From: Haliclystus octoradiatus
Taxonomy: Eukaryota > Cnidaria > Staurozoa > Stauromedusae > Haliclystidae
Direction of reading: 5' to 3'
DNA length: 64,000 bases
Assembly (NCBI GenBank): GCA_916610825.1
Contig: OU744454.1
Location: 6,612,188 to 6,676,187 of the forward strand
The notes beneath the pieces are model-generated. The model was not told the DNA's origin. It made no database searches and worked only from the letters and a program-made list of their open reading frames with translations. A program made the translations under genes and the position numbers. Every line of letters starts with the position of its first letter. The first letter of the stretch is position 1. Shown piece by piece: positions 1-12,000 of this stretch.

Positions 1-758
1 ATATTCTTAGATCATGTAGTTCAATAAATTAATTGCTTTTGTGTTTTTAAGTGATGGTTACAAGATCCAAAAATATCTCTGAACATATATTTGGATAGTA
101 TACAACGGTCAAATATTTGAAAAGGTGTAATTATGTGAAGCTATTTTTGATACTAAGAGTATATTTGAGGACTAAATCAGTAAAACTCAAAGATCTTTGT
201 ATTTACATTACCCGCAATAAGTAATCTATGCATATTTGTCTTGATAATATTTTGACTGGTAAATATATAGGGATAAAACATTCACTTATATTTTACATAA
301 TATTTTGTTAATATTCTTATTAATTGAAGCTATATCTATAAACGATTCATATGCGATGATACGATGATTTATCCAGGAAGCCATAGATTTATTCTTCGCG
401 GCTTCATTAGATAAATTGTTTCAAATAAAATATATGTCAGTAAGTCTATAGCGGATCAATTCACAAAATAAAAAAGCATACACCCACAATTACAGTTCAC
501 AGCAATTTTTATTGTTGACTTCAGTGCAACAAAGGCAAACATTCGGTTGGCATTTTCAATCAATATAGTGCAGTGTATTTAATTACTCTTCCTTTGAAGT
601 ACCCATGCTTGTCTGTGATCTTGGTAACAGCTGTTCATGCAAAGAGTTCAAGTGGAATTAACCGCATATGAATCTGAAGTGTATAAAAGATGTATGTCTT
701 CTTTCGTTAGAAATTCACAGTTCATCGATTGTTCAATATCAAGGTTTTCAAGGTTAGT
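1..758 (+). repeat. Direct repeat copy 1 (promoter/first-exon unit)
   Basis: This stretch is repeated almost base for base 797 bp downstream at 798-1555; I noticed only three substitutions. A 39-bp unique stretch separates the copies. The unit contains a TATA box and a candidate non-coding first exon, so it looks like a tandem duplication of the promoter of the secreted-protein gene at 1927-3148. Copy 1 starts at the window edge and may extend left. Confidence 0.9.
682..752 (+). promoter_or_regulatory. TATA box and candidate first exon, distal copy
   Basis: TATAAAA lies at 682-688. A candidate 5' splice site (CAAG|GTTAGT) follows at 752/753. The same pair occurs 797 bp downstream. It could be an alternative distal promoter or the remnant of a deleted gene copy. 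Confidence 0.5.
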
Positions 759-797
759 CAAACAATGTCATAAAATCTGTTTTAGAACTCAGATTGT

Positions 798-1555
798 ATA
801 TTCTTAGATCATGTAGTTCAATAAATTAATTGCTTTTGTGTTTTTAAGTGATGGTTACAAGATCCAAAAATATCTCTGAACATATATTTGGATAGTATAC
901 AACGGTCAAATATTTGAAAAGGTGTAATTATGTGAAGCTATTTTTGATACTAAGAGTATATTTGAGGACTAAATCAGTAAAACTCAAAGATCTTTGTATT
1001 TACATTACCCGCAATAAGTAATCTATGCATATTTGTCTTGATAATATTTTGACTGGTAAATTTATAGGGATAAAACATTCACTTATATTTTACACAATAT
1101 TTTGTTAATATTCTTATTAATTGAAGCTATATCTATAAACGATTCATATGCGATGATACGATGATTTATCCAGGAAGCCATAGATTTATTCTTCGCGGCT
1201 TCATTAGATAAATTGTTTCAAATAAAATATATGTCAGTAAATCTATAGCGGATCAATTCACAAAATAAAAAAGCATACACCCACAATTACAGTTCACAGC
1301 AATTTTTATTGTTGACTTCAGTGCAACAAAGGCAAACATTCGGTTGGCATTTTCAATCAATATAGTGCAGTGTATTTAATTACTCTTCCTTTGAAGTACC
1401 CATGCTTGTCTGTGATCTTGGTAACAGCTGTTCATGCAAAGAGTTCAAGTGGAATTAACCGCATATGAATCTGAAGTGTATAAAAGATGTATGTCTTCTT
1501 TCGTTAGAAATTCACAGTTCATCGATTGTTCAATATCAAGGTTTTCAAGGTTAGT
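798..1555 (+). repeat. Direct repeat copy 2 (promoter/first-exon unit)
   Basis: Second copy of the unit at 1-758. Homology stops just after the candidate 5' splice site (common bases end GTTAGT). This copy is nearest the coding exons and is probably the working one. Confidence 0.9.
1479..1549 (+). promoter_or_regulatory. Proximal TATA box and non-coding first exon of the 1927-3148 gene
   Basis: TATAAAA at 1479-1485 is followed by a short candidate non-coding exon ending at 1549 (CAAG|GTTAGT). The inferred first intron is 1550-1926, ending TTTTCAG directly before the start codon. The arrangement of TATA, short untranslated exon, intron and then ATG at the exon edge is the same as in the cationic-peptide genes of this window. 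Confidence 0.55.
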
Positions 1556-1639
1556 ATTGCATCTTACTCCATATAATTCATATTTACTCCATATTATTCT
1601 ATTAATCCACTTAACTTTTTTATTTATTTTATATTTATA

Positions 1640-1738
1640 AATTTGTAACTTTATTTATTATAGTGTCCCAAATTAGTTTTGTAAAGCTAAACATTGACAC
1701 TCAAATAAAGTTATTGAATTGAATTGAATTGAATTATT
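1640..1738 (+). repeat. LINE/SINE-like 3' tail with (TTGAA)n
   Basis: An AATAAAG-like signal is followed by four tandem ATTGA/TTGAA units near 1710-1735. This is the usual look of a non-LTR retrotransposon 3' tail with a simple-repeat end. No coding part is recognisable. It lies within the inferred first intron of the gene at 1927-3148. Confidence 0.4.
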
Positions 1739-1926
1739 CTATTTACTAACTTTATCATTTTATCAATTTATCTTTACCATTATGTCAAATTTTAAATAGC
1801 TCTCATCTATGATTTGAAATATTAATCAGAATGATCAATGACAATTGTCAATATCTGTCAAATTGATTATAGAGAAAACTTGTAGAGCAAGAAATGAAGA
1901 TGTGTAACTTTTATATTTCTTTTCAG

Positions 1927-3148
1927 ATGATGAAGCTCCTTCTTCTGGCTGTTTGCATATCATTTGCATGTGGGCAAGACTTTTACAAGATGTGGCCAGC
2001 GTGGCCTAGGGATTTTGCATGGTCTTCACATGGTAGAGCCGTTGGTTATGGCCCCAGGCAAGGAACCTGCTTGAGAATCGTTGAAGTTGCTGATCCTCAC
2101 ACTTGGGGAGACAATTTCTTCTGTTGGAAAAAACAGGTCGATTATAGATCAGCAGGATTTAAATGGTCATCTTCTCGTAAGTTTTATCCATTATAATCAT
2201 ACGATTCGAAATCAATTCGGAATTCATTGCAACAAGATATATGTGTTTCCCAAATTGGCACAGCACACCATCTGACAAGTGAAGTATGAGACTCAAGAAA
2301 GCCAATTTATTGTAAAGCCTACAATTGACAATATTTTATATTGTTGGCCCTTTAAAGATTTTATTTAAAGATGAATTCACTTTTTTCAATCTAATAAAGC
2401 CATCACAGCATAACTCAGTTGATATCTGACTGCCCTTTGAATGTTTCATAAACCTTGCTTAATATCTCCGCATAATTGCAACTGTAACAAAAAATGTATT
2501 CCTGTTGTAAAAACATATTCACTACTTTGCACATGAATAAGGTTCCTTTACATAAGTCACAATTTACAATCACAAATTACGGATCGTATGAAGCTTATTT
2601 CTATATTACTGATGATTAGTACGACATGCTAACAATATTGATAAATTATATTGCTTTGTTGAGATTTTATTAGATGACAAACTTCATTCGACTCCGATTA
2701 AGGAGTTTAAAATGAGCAGCAGTCTTTGTAGCTATTATGAAATAAATTATGCTCTGAAAATATACATTGTCTGACATTATTGAATTCCATTAAATTCCGT
2801 TTGAAATCTGGATTTTTAATTTGAAAATGTTTCAAACAAGGCTGTTCTTCGCTCCAGTAAAACGACAAATATGAACGGTCCTTCATTTGAATGCTTTTAT
2901 TCTTTTTAGATCGTTATCCAAATATGAAATGTTTGCAAATTGCGGAATCAGCTGATCCACACACTTGGCTTGATAATTACCTCTGCTGGCCAAAGGATGC
3001 TCCCTATGAATTCAGATGGTCATCAGCAGGTCAAAACATTTGGGCTCCAGGTGTTAAATGCATGCAATGGATTGAATCCGCAGATCCACATACGTGGAAT
3101 GATAATTTTCTATGCGGGAAAACAACAATTCAGTTGGATAGAAAGTGA
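1927..3148 (+). CDS. Secreted three-module DPHTW-repeat protein (2 coding exons)
   Basis: Coding exons are 1927-2176 and 2910-3148, joined in phase 1 (GT at 2177, TTTTTAG before 2910), giving 162 aa. The ATG follows directly after an acceptor TTTTCAG; the next ATG is also in frame. A signal peptide (about residues 1-18, MMKLLLLAVCISFACGQ) is followed by a Trp/Pro-rich start and three repeats of one module: aromatic-x-W-S-S, about 10-15 residues, a Cys, then E-x-A-D-P-H-T-W-x-D-N-x-x-C. Each module has two Cys, so one disulphide per module is plausible. The intron lies inside the second module, right after W-S-S. I do not recognise a named family. A secreted binding or defence protein is an inference from the signal peptide and repeat. 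A paralogue lies convergently at 4709-5829. Confidence 0.8.
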
Positions 3149-3790
3149 TTGATTTATACACTTTTCAAGCACATATTTCGTTTTGATTTTTCACAAAGAA
3201 TGGAACTATTGTTCAAAAATAATGATGATAAATAATATAATAATCTGAACATCATTGAATAATATATTGCATTCTATTGTTGAATGATCTATATACTGTA
3301 TAGCAATAATTCAAATAGATACTATTCCAGAAATCGAGACTTAATTGATAATAAAATTCATTGAAATTCTTCTTATTACATATATGTTGTTTTTCAAGTA
3401 TCAAAATGTCTCCGTTATCCATCATTTCATTTTTTGAACCAATGACCTGGTCGAGACTCAATCTGATTTATAACTCAGTGAGGTAATTTGCAATCTGCAT
3501 AACGTAAAACTCTACCTGCCGGTGCTCCAAATGAAAATTTTTTGATACGCCATAACTCTTTAGGACGCAATTTGTCTATCTGGGATTCTTAATCCATTAT
3601 GATAGAAGATGGAACTCATTTTCATGTTCATATGTGGTTGGCTAATTTACCTTATAGGCGAGTTCGAATCTACTCCCATCATAATATCATAAGAAGTAAA
3701 ACGTATATTTCATTTGTACAGGGATTTGCTCTTCCAAAGAATAACCTTGATTTTATAATGATTGAATGTTATGAAAAAATATTTTAAAAA
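3149..3790. other. Intergenic, no gene recognised
   Basis: Short open frames only, none with recognisable domains or splice logic. It includes the 3' flank of the gene ending at 3148. Confidence 0.5.
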
Positions 3791-4153
3791 TGCATTGCTA
3801 CTAACTATTATAAGCCATTCAATTCTACATCAAGTCAAGCCATCGCCACTCATTTCAATATGCTGGTGCTCACAAGTGGAATGATCTACCGTCTACAATG
3901 AAGGAGGTTTCCAAAAGGAAAAGTTTCAAAAGACTCCTTGAGAAGCACTTAAATACCAATAAAATTACAGCATCTAATAACTGTTAAGTTTCGTATTTAA
4001 TTAACATTGTAGTTGTGTATATATATCTATGTATTATTGTAATCAATTATTTTATGTTTATTCTCTAGTATATTACGTAAATCAGTCCTGTGATAAAAAG
4101 TTATTGTAAAACTTATCAGGTTCTGAATAAATGATGATGATGATGATGATGAT
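3790..4153 (+). mobile_element. 5'-truncated LINE (CR1/L2-like) 3' end
   Basis: The frame ending at the TAA at 3985-3987 encodes a typical C-terminus of non-LTR retrotransposon reverse transcriptases: F-Q-Y-A-G-A-H-K-W-N-D-L-P, then a Lys/Phe-rich stretch and L-L-E-K-H-L. A 3' untranslated region of about 140 bp follows and ends in (ATG)n at about 4131-4153, the normal microsatellite tail of such elements. The rest of the element is absent. Clade assignment is an inference from the C-terminal motif. Confidence 0.75.
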
Positions 4154-4708
4154 TAACATTTTTGCTCATTGAAAACCAATAGCTCGAATATTTTGAACAC
4201 TCGTAATAGATACCCTGAACATTTTCAAAAGGTCATGAAAAGGTGGCCCTCGATAATTTCCGCATCCCCGTCTATACAAACCATTTGAAATTAATTCCCT
4301 TAAGAATTACCCCCATTTAACCCCGGGTAGACCATGCGGGTAAGAAATGTTGCTGAAATAAGGTATTATTATTTTATTAATATGATTAATTTCATTGTAC
4401 ATAATTTATAATCGCCATGGTTCTCCCATGACTATAATGATACTTTCATTGGATTTCAATATGCATGAATGTGGTATAGATGTTATAAGTTGTCAATATA
4501 GTAATCTACAGTATGCACAATTATCTTTATGGTATCTACCATTTACGCATAGCTTTCCATATACAGTATACGTTATATTCTCTATCTATAGATTCGTTAA
4601 ACTCATTCAATCTTCTTTAATGTCTTTCATCGGAATCACGATGCAGAATAACAAGCGTTTCAATCAATGCCTATATTGCAAAAGACTTACTTCTCTATAA
4701 AATTGAGA

Positions 4709-5829
4709 TCAAATTGCCATTGCCGTCGTTGCCTTTCCACATAAATAGTTGTCATACCAAGAAAAAGGGTCTTTGGGTTCGTAGAATCGGATGCAATAAA
4801 CGTCAGATATCTTAGATGAAAGTGAACCATAGTAAGACCAAATAAATTCGTAAGGAGAACCATGTGGCCAACAGAGGTGATTATCATGCCATGAATGTGG
4901 GTCATCTGGCTCATTAATAGCAATGCAACGCATATTTCCTAAAGGTCCTGTAAGAGAGTAAATTCCGTTAGCTATATGTATAATAACTGTTGCGAACGTA
5001 TGGCATACAGCTTTTTCAGATCGACCATGTTGTTACGGGATAACATTACATCACAATACCCGGGTTATCAATCTTCTTCATTAAATAAAACTGTGAAAAA
5101 GCAATATAGAGTAACTTTGTTGTTACGCTAACCTATTTTAATTAAATCTCTTACTTTGTTGAATACATCATACAATCATATGAAATTTAATGTGCCATAT
5201 ATTCAATAGATCTATACTATATTTCTTTTTAACTTAAAGGCGAACATGTTGTTTTGTTGAAATGTATACAACACAACAATGAAAAACCGCATGAAGATCA
5301 TGTTACCAGCCCGGTAGGCTCGAAAATATTCAGCTATGGGTGTTTGTAAAGTTTGACAAACAATGCTGTTGTACAAACGTTAACAGAAGATTTGTATATG
5401 AGGTATTTGAATTTTTAATTGTCTTCAAAATTTGACAATAGGCGGAATCAAGATTTCCACTTTGAAAAAGACCATCTGCTGCCTTTTTATAAACAATGCT
5501 CAGTTAATTGATAAAAATGCCTGTATTCAAATTTAGAGATTCATCAAAATATGAGTAAACTAACCTTGAGACGACCATTTGAGACCTGCACTGCCATCTT
5601 TAGCGTATTTGATTATACATAAATAATTGTCATTCCAAGAGTTGGGGTCATTTGGCTCTCCAAGTTTTAAACATTCAAGATTAGTACGTTTTCCAATAGG
5701 GTAGAGATTAGTGTCCATGAAAAAGAACCGAAACGGCCATTCTGGCCATCTTTGTGGAGGAACTGGGAAATGTTTGGCAGCAACAATTACGCTGAATATC
5801 ATCACAAACATTCTATGTAGCAGGTCCAT
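4709..5829 (-). CDS. Secreted three-module DPHTW-repeat protein, paralogue (2 coding exons)
   Basis: Minus-strand coding exons are 5829-5565 and 4947-4709, phase 1 (CAAG|GTTA; CTCTTACAG|GA), giving 167 aa. As in the paralogue, the ATG sits directly after an acceptor (TTTCAG, complement of 5830-5835), and the second exon is also 239 nt long with the intron at the same place in module 2. A hydrophobic N-terminus (about residues 6-18) reads as a signal peptide. Module 1 is diverged (W-S-S replaced by F-F-F; D-P-N-S-W-N-D-N-Y-L-C). Module 2 has D-P-H-S-W-H-D-N-H-L-C and module 3 D-P-F-S-W-Y-D-N-Y-L-C. Two Cys per module are kept. It converges with the gene at 1927-3148. Function unknown. Confidence 0.8.
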
Positions 5830-8800
5830 CTGAAACAACGATAGTAAGTATCAATAATGCTTTAGAGAGATGCAGATTTTTTATTGTGGCATCAAGATGA
5901 GAGAGTGTGAGCATTTGTGTTCTAATGGCCAAAAATAATTGATCATTGACCTACTCTGGACATAAAATGGATCCCATATTCTTAAAATGCGAACACAAAA
6001 CGGTCCAGATGGGAATTGCATTATATAGATCTATTCAGTATACTGAGTAAACCGATACATTTACTTATAAGGGATTCACAGGAATGAATAATAGTAATGT
6101 AGTCGGTGTCGCTTTACTGAAAGTATCTCTACCTCTCCTCTATTTCTAGAGGAATGGCTTGTTGCGCTCGATGCAATGGTTTAAAAGTTCTTTATTAATC
6201 TCAGCCGTGACACTGCAGATCAATTTTAACAGATTTCATAGCAGAATAGGTCTCGATTGTCAATGGAATGAATGGACACCGATAATTTCAAAATGACTGT
6301 ACGCTGTTATGCAAATTAAAGATTACATTTCAGGATGACTCTGGTATGCCAATTTTCTTAGTCCCCGCGATTGATCAATATATATTACTAAAAAAACATT
6401 TTACAATTTTATTTAAGTTCTTTATATAATACATAGTTTGTATATAATGGTCTGAAATATAACTAATAACTCAGAGGCTCTTTATTGCTATTTTGAGTTA
6501 GTTGTTTTCACGTTACAGTTTATCCGTACAGATAAATGTGAACGTCTGCGTGTTTATCTTCGTATTCGTTTCGAGTGTGTCCAGTTTAGAATTAAAAAAC
6601 ATATACAGACTCTGTGAACGATATCTTCTATCTTTGATTATGGAGATGGGGTATTTTACATTATATGTAGTATGAATGATTAGAAAACTTGGTATAAATA
6701 TATGTTAAACATCCTAACTTTGAAGAGTACTATGCAAAATGGGCTTGAAGGTCGATAAGGAATAGTACGATCCTGTCAGTGATATTCTAAATGTGAATCT
6801 TTATTACAATCTTATGTATTGATGTTCTATTGAATAGTTTGTGTCATTTTATGGTTCCATCAAAGTGCTTGCTTTCCTGGTGCTGATCAAACAAACAATA
6901 ATCTGTAAGTCAATAATTGCTTAATTATTCGTAATTAAAAGCTTTCAAACAAAACGGCTCAGCAATTTCAATTTTGTTGAAATGGAAATTACCGTTTTTC
7001 AAACAACAGATGCTTAACTTTACAAATCTAGAAGAAAATGTTTATTATAATAAAAAGCTTATTTGATGTCGATTTGATCAGATGTGTAAAGATAACAATT
7101 TTCTATTTTATGCATAGCTAAACAACGTTTCAAACGCTTTACGCAATCAATCTTAAGTTAAATGTTTACAGTTTCTTGCAGGTCACTTCCAAATGTAAAT
7201 AGAGAGGCAGATCTTTTATTTGAAAGATATATTATAAAGAAAACTCAAAGCGTTGCATATATCATAATAATTTATATGGATGTTCATATTCAGGCTCCTT
7301 TGCTATACTATTATGTAATCGTACTATCAACAGATGTAAATTGATGTTAACCAGAGCAGAATATATTTCTCTTTGGCACGAAAACTTAGCCTCCTACCTA
7401 TGATCGCATAACGTATCTCAAAATAATTATCTATATCGAGTCTCAAATTTAGAGGAAGCTCATTATTCAGGACACTGCAGAACTAACCTCTGCAAAGTGT
7501 ATACGAAAACTGCGCAAAATGTACAAGCTACCCTGATGTACTGATTATCGAAAACTACCAAATGGCTGTTTTCAAAAATTCAGGTTACCACTGATACGAT
7601 ATAAATATACACTAAAATGGTTAAAAAGACAATTGTTTACATCACTTGTCTTCACAAAGACATTAGAATCATTTTTCACCAAAAGTTGACTGGCAGGATT
7701 TATCAAACACTTAGTCAATCAGTGCGATGTTTATGTGCCTATATAAATGGACCTATAGCCCAGGTGACGGTCAAATGGGCTGTATAAGTGCTACCGATTT
7801 ATCTGGCAGTTTCATCCCATTTTCAGGCCAGCATATAAATATCTGGCTGAACTCACTTTTCAAAGTTCTTAATAATTTCAATTTTACATTTTCAAGCTTT
7901 CCAACGAAAATATCAAACAATATAAGACAGAGCATTTGTTCTTGCTGATGGGGTGACACTCAGTTATTATGTAACGAACTACAACCATTACAGATTTACT
8001 CATCCTACCTAATTGACACAGCAGGTTCTTTTTATAGAATCGTTCTAAAACGTTATACTAGCTGCTTAAACATTCCCGATTACAATCCTGTTTCACCATT
8101 GACTATGGCAACAATACTATTCGTTTCAATATATAATCAGTACGTTACGAAGGGAGTAGACGCGCATTCCAGTAGATATTTGAAGAGCTTTAAGCCAATT
8201 GTAATGATGTAGTTTACACCAGCAGTCAACAATGGATGAAGTCGTTATTAGATTTGCTTAGACTGCTGATCCCCTGAAGGAAAAAATTCGTGACAAAATG
8301 TTTATGGAATATAATAAATATTTTGTAAATGTCAATGAGAAGAGCGTTAAGTGAATCATATGCGTCATTCATCTTCGTTCTCTATACTGTATATTTATTT
8401 CAGAAATTTCTTTTCCTCGATGGCTTATATCACACACTTATATAAAGCGAAGTTAGCCTAATTCGGAATTAATTGTTATTCTAGGAATAGAGAAGGGTTA
8501 TAAAATTGGTAGTAAAGTCTGGCTAGGATTGTTGTCTACCTACATCTTGACTGGCTCAAGTCCCGCTTTCTTTCTGCTGCTCATTTTCATGACTGGAAAG
8601 CGGGATTTGTGTCCTTTGAGAGCCGTTGTTCAGAATCCTCCGCAACGGTATTTTGTTTGATCCTATTGTTTCAAAAATGTTCACCCGCTCATAACTCGGA
8701 AAAAGACGGGGCACCCAAAACAAGCAAGTGCTCTAATGGTGATAACGTTTTAAAGGATTTTAACCAGGAATTAGAAATGTTTACAAAACGTTTAGAATAT

Positions 8801-9580
8801 TTAATGTTCATTCACATCTTATGAAATAAGAAAAGTAATGTTTTTCCAATAGTAATTTGGTCTTTGTTTAGACATATCAAATGACAAATGATCAGAACAA
8901 AAATTACAAAATATTTACGATATTCAGAAATCACGGCTTCAATTAAAGAAATTAAATTATAGAAATACAACAGCCAATAGACTAGGAGACATCTCTGCCA
9001 TTTAAAACAGCTTCGACAGCGTCAAATTGATGATTACGAAATGCTTCAACGTTTGGTTTTTCTGTGCAATGTTGTGGTTTGTTTGTTGTGCTTACATTAA
9101 TTCTTTTGTATCACGTTTTGCTCGTAACCCTCTCTTGATAAGTAAACCTTTGAAGAATCAACATGAAATAACTGTAAATCTTTCAGAACTCTACACAAAC
9201 TGGATTGCTTCGCAAATTTCAGGCGCCATATTATGAAATTTGTGAATTGTGAATGATGAGAGAAGGATTTCAGGTTACACATTTACTCCTTGGAACACTA
9301 ACAGACTATATGCGTCACTTCAAGAAAACTGACTTGATTTCTCTGTGTTTGAAGACAATTGGTTTATCAAAGGACACAAGTCTCACTTAACAATCCATCA
9401 AGATCGGCATAACACAGAAGTGAGACTCATTGCTTTATCAACCAGAAGGGTTAAATCGCATGCGTAGCATGCTATTTATCCGCGAAGACAACTTCGTCGG
9501 TGAGCAAGCGGTGGCACCATTAAAAGTAAAGGACGTAAAAGTAAAGTAAATTGCTATTTTCAGTTCTGTATACAAACTCT
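5830..9580. other. Long AT-rich stretch, no gene confidently recognised
   Basis: No known domain was found on either strand. A 71-codon frame at 8609-8824 (+) has a hydrophobic stretch followed by a Lys/Glu-rich coiled-coil-like end and might be an exon of a secreted protein, but I could not find convincing partner exons. A non-coding first exon for the minus-strand gene ending at 5829 is expected here but was not identified. Confidence 0.4.
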
Positions 9581-9589
9581 CATAATGCT

Positions 9590-9880
9590 ATTTAGCTTAA
9601 TGTCCCGCTTTTTATCTGTACCAGAGTGGTGGAGGCATTAAGCAAGTTGACTGTATACCCAAACATGACGGCTTTAGGATAATTGGGAAAACAAGTCATT
9701 GGAAGTACATGGACTGAAGGAGTGCACAAGCTATACTTCTTGCATAACTGCATATTACGCGTCAGTGTATACAGCCGTATATAGCACAATATAGTAGGTT
9801 AACTGGATACTAGTGAAGCAGATATACAGAGATACAGCAAATCATTTCACTGATCGCTGCCGTGACATGATACTAACACT
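9590..9880. repeat. Interspersed repeat upstream of the truncated peptide gene
   Basis: It contains TGTCCCGCTTTTTATCTGTA near 9600 and a CATGACGGCTTTAGGATAATTG-like block near 9665. Both recur at 13,270-13,380, and the second at 21,760-21,800 (and in arm B). The following bases (GTTAACTGGATACTAGTG near 9800) match the region upstream of peptide gene B. So 9590-10,826 as a whole is a diverged third copy of the B-gene promoter region. Confidence 0.6.
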
Positions 9881-9884
9881 TTGA

Positions 9885-10332
9885 TATTACTTCAACAAGG
9901 TAAAAAAGTCTTCCTGTCCGAAAATATATGTTTGTGGTAAAAACAATACATTATATCAAATAGCTATTGTATGAACAAAAGTAAGATACATAAAGATCTT
10001 TACTCAATGGAACGTGGCATAATCATTTCATTGACATTGATGGTCATCGTAATTCTATCAATTTGAAATTACTTTTTTGAACAATGTGGAAAAGTCTTCC
10101 TGTCCTAATGTATATGTTTGCTTGAGCGGCAACAACAAACATTATATCGAATAGCTATTGTATGGACAAAAGTAACGAAACGTAAAGCTCTTAATTGCTC
10201 AATGGAACGTGGCATAATCATTTCAATGGTCGGAGTATATGATCGCTCAATTTGCATATAAAAAGAGAAGCATAACACGAAGATTATCAGTCTGTGTTTG
10301 GTTCGTTGAACAGAGAGGACAGAAATTTCAAG
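9885..10332 (+). promoter_or_regulatory. Promoter of truncated peptide gene A: two upstream modules, TATA, exon 1
   Basis: Two copies, about 186 bp apart, of a module that includes AGTCTTCCTGTCC (near 9906 and 10,092), ACATTATATCGAATAGCTAT and a GGCATAATCATTTCA block. The TATA box TATAAAAA is at 10,257-10,264. The candidate non-coding first exon ends at 10,332 (CAAG|GTAAGA). The same order occurs upstream of peptide genes B and C. Confidence 0.7.
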
Positions 10333-10526
10333 GTAAGATGATTTACAGATATGCTTTAATTTGATATTTTTATCGAACAGCGATATTTCTTATTGATATA
10401 CCATGCCCAAGTAATTGAGGAAGATACTTCTATCTGCTTTGCAATGTTACTTAATCCATATAGTGGAAACTCAATATATTTGTGACGATGTTTATATAAT
10501 TGAGTGATTTACTTTTCAATTTTCAG

Positions 10527-10826
10527 ATGAAGTTGACATTAATAATGCTGGTTCTCTTTGCAGCTGCTTTAACAATCGCTGGTAAGTCATTTTCATTGTA
10601 TATCAAGAGTTTCTCAAAATATCAACATCTTCCAGTATTCCTAATCAATAACTGTTAAATTGCTCGGTTTTTGTTTTCTTGAAACGGTGATCCATTTCAA
10701 AGGTTATAAAATATTTGTAAATGTTTACTTTCTTACTGAATTTTTGATGGAGGTCTTCCATTGGTTTACTTTGAAAATATTCTGTTTCCTTTTTAATCCA
10801 TCTAAGTATTTTCTACATGCCATTGT
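10527..10826 (+). pseudogene. Truncated cationic-peptide precursor gene A (signal-peptide exon only)
   Basis: Exon 10,527-10,581 directly follows TTTTCAG and encodes a signal peptide differing from that of gene B only by A-A for G-V near its middle; it ends in phase 1 at GT (10,582). The intron that follows resembles the matching intron of gene C up to about 10,826, where similarity stops and minus-strand LINE sequence begins. The acidic pro-region, linker and mature-peptide exons are missing. It is either a broken gene or a leftover of the rearrangement that built the locus. Confidence 0.75.
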
Positions 10827-10834
10827 TATAATCA

Positions 10835-12000
10835 TCAAAAATTTTGGGCAAGTTGAGGTCCAACATTGGTTAAAAAGTGGTTAAAATTCTCAGCAATGTC
10901 TTGTACATTTTTGATTTCAATGCCTTCAACATTGAAAAGATCGGGGTATCTATCTTTCTCCTTATTCCTACCAAGGAGATTATTTGTTGCTTGCCATAGT
11001 AATTTAATGTTGTTTTTGTAATTTTTGTAAAAATGATGCCAGTATAATACCTTACGTTTATGTACAGCTTTGAAGTAGACTTTTGAGTATTGATCATAAT
11101 ATTTTTTTGTTTCTATACTTTTTGAAGCTATCCATTTATGATGCAATCTCCTTTTTCGTTTTCTGGAGATTAAAAGGCAATTTTTCATCCATGGGTTAAG
11201 TTTTTGTTTGTTTTTGTTTATTTTATTTTCAACTATTGGACAAGTTTCATTGAGACAGTCTTCAAATTGATCATGAAATTGAGAAAAAGCTCCTACAGGA
11301 TCCTTTGGAAGAAACCAATTACATTGAGCAAGACGATTTTGTAGAAGCTCTAGGTTTGAATCACACATGTTGCGAAAAGTAATGGTTGTTGGTGTACAGG
11401 TATGTTCCTTCACTTGAAAATAGACAAACGGGCATAAATGATCACAAATTTCAGTTGTAATTATTTCTGTCACTAAGCTGTTTTTAAAATTTGTAAATAT
11501 GTTATCAAGAAGTGTACATGACCTTGTTGTTATCCATGTAGGTTTCGCGGTGAGTAGAAATAACTGAAATTGCATGAAAAAACATAAAAGATCATCTAGC
11601 TTGCTGGACTCATGCAACATGTTAACATTGAAATCTCCTGCAATAACAACTGTTGGAATTTTACAGGTGTTCAATACTTGAGATAAAATAGAAATAGAAT
11701 TTGAGAAATCGGAATACGGGAGGTGTAAATGGATATAAATACATAGGATTTATTGTCAGCAACTATAAGTTCGACATCTTTGTTTATTTGGGAAAAATTT
11801 TCATTTATTGAACAATTAAAGGAATTGTGAATGACTAAGCCAACACCACTACCTCTGGTGCTTCGTTCTTTTAAAAAATAATCGTGATTTGGTAAAGTAA
11901 GATCACCACCTTGCCAAATTTCTTGCATAGCAAGCACCTTGAAATTTGAGCATGTTATGAGATCAGAGACACTGCTATGGTTCTTCAACAAACTTCTCAC
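10835..12000 (-). pseudogene. LINE ORF2 fragment: endonuclease and linker, RT missing
   Basis: Two overlapping minus-strand frames (12,000-11,671 and 11,674-10,835) together cover an apurinic-type endonuclease of a CR1/L2/jockey-like non-LTR retrotransposon: Q-E-I-W near the N-terminus, R-G-S-G-V-G-L, then V-I-A-G-D-F-N-V-N and a late D-H-L-C-P region where the S/D-H motif is expected. A Lys/Trp-rich linker before the reverse transcriptase follows (N-H-F-L-T-N-V-G-P-Q-L). The frame switch near 11,672 and the stop at 10,835 show decay. Reverse transcriptase is absent: the element ends at about 10,827, at the break of peptide gene A. Loss of the 3' end is unusual, since LINEs usually lose their 5' end. 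Confidence 0.8.

Noticed and set aside
8609..8824. Possible secreted-protein exon with coiled-coil end
   Set aside because: No signal-peptide context, splice partner or family match strong enough to call a gene.
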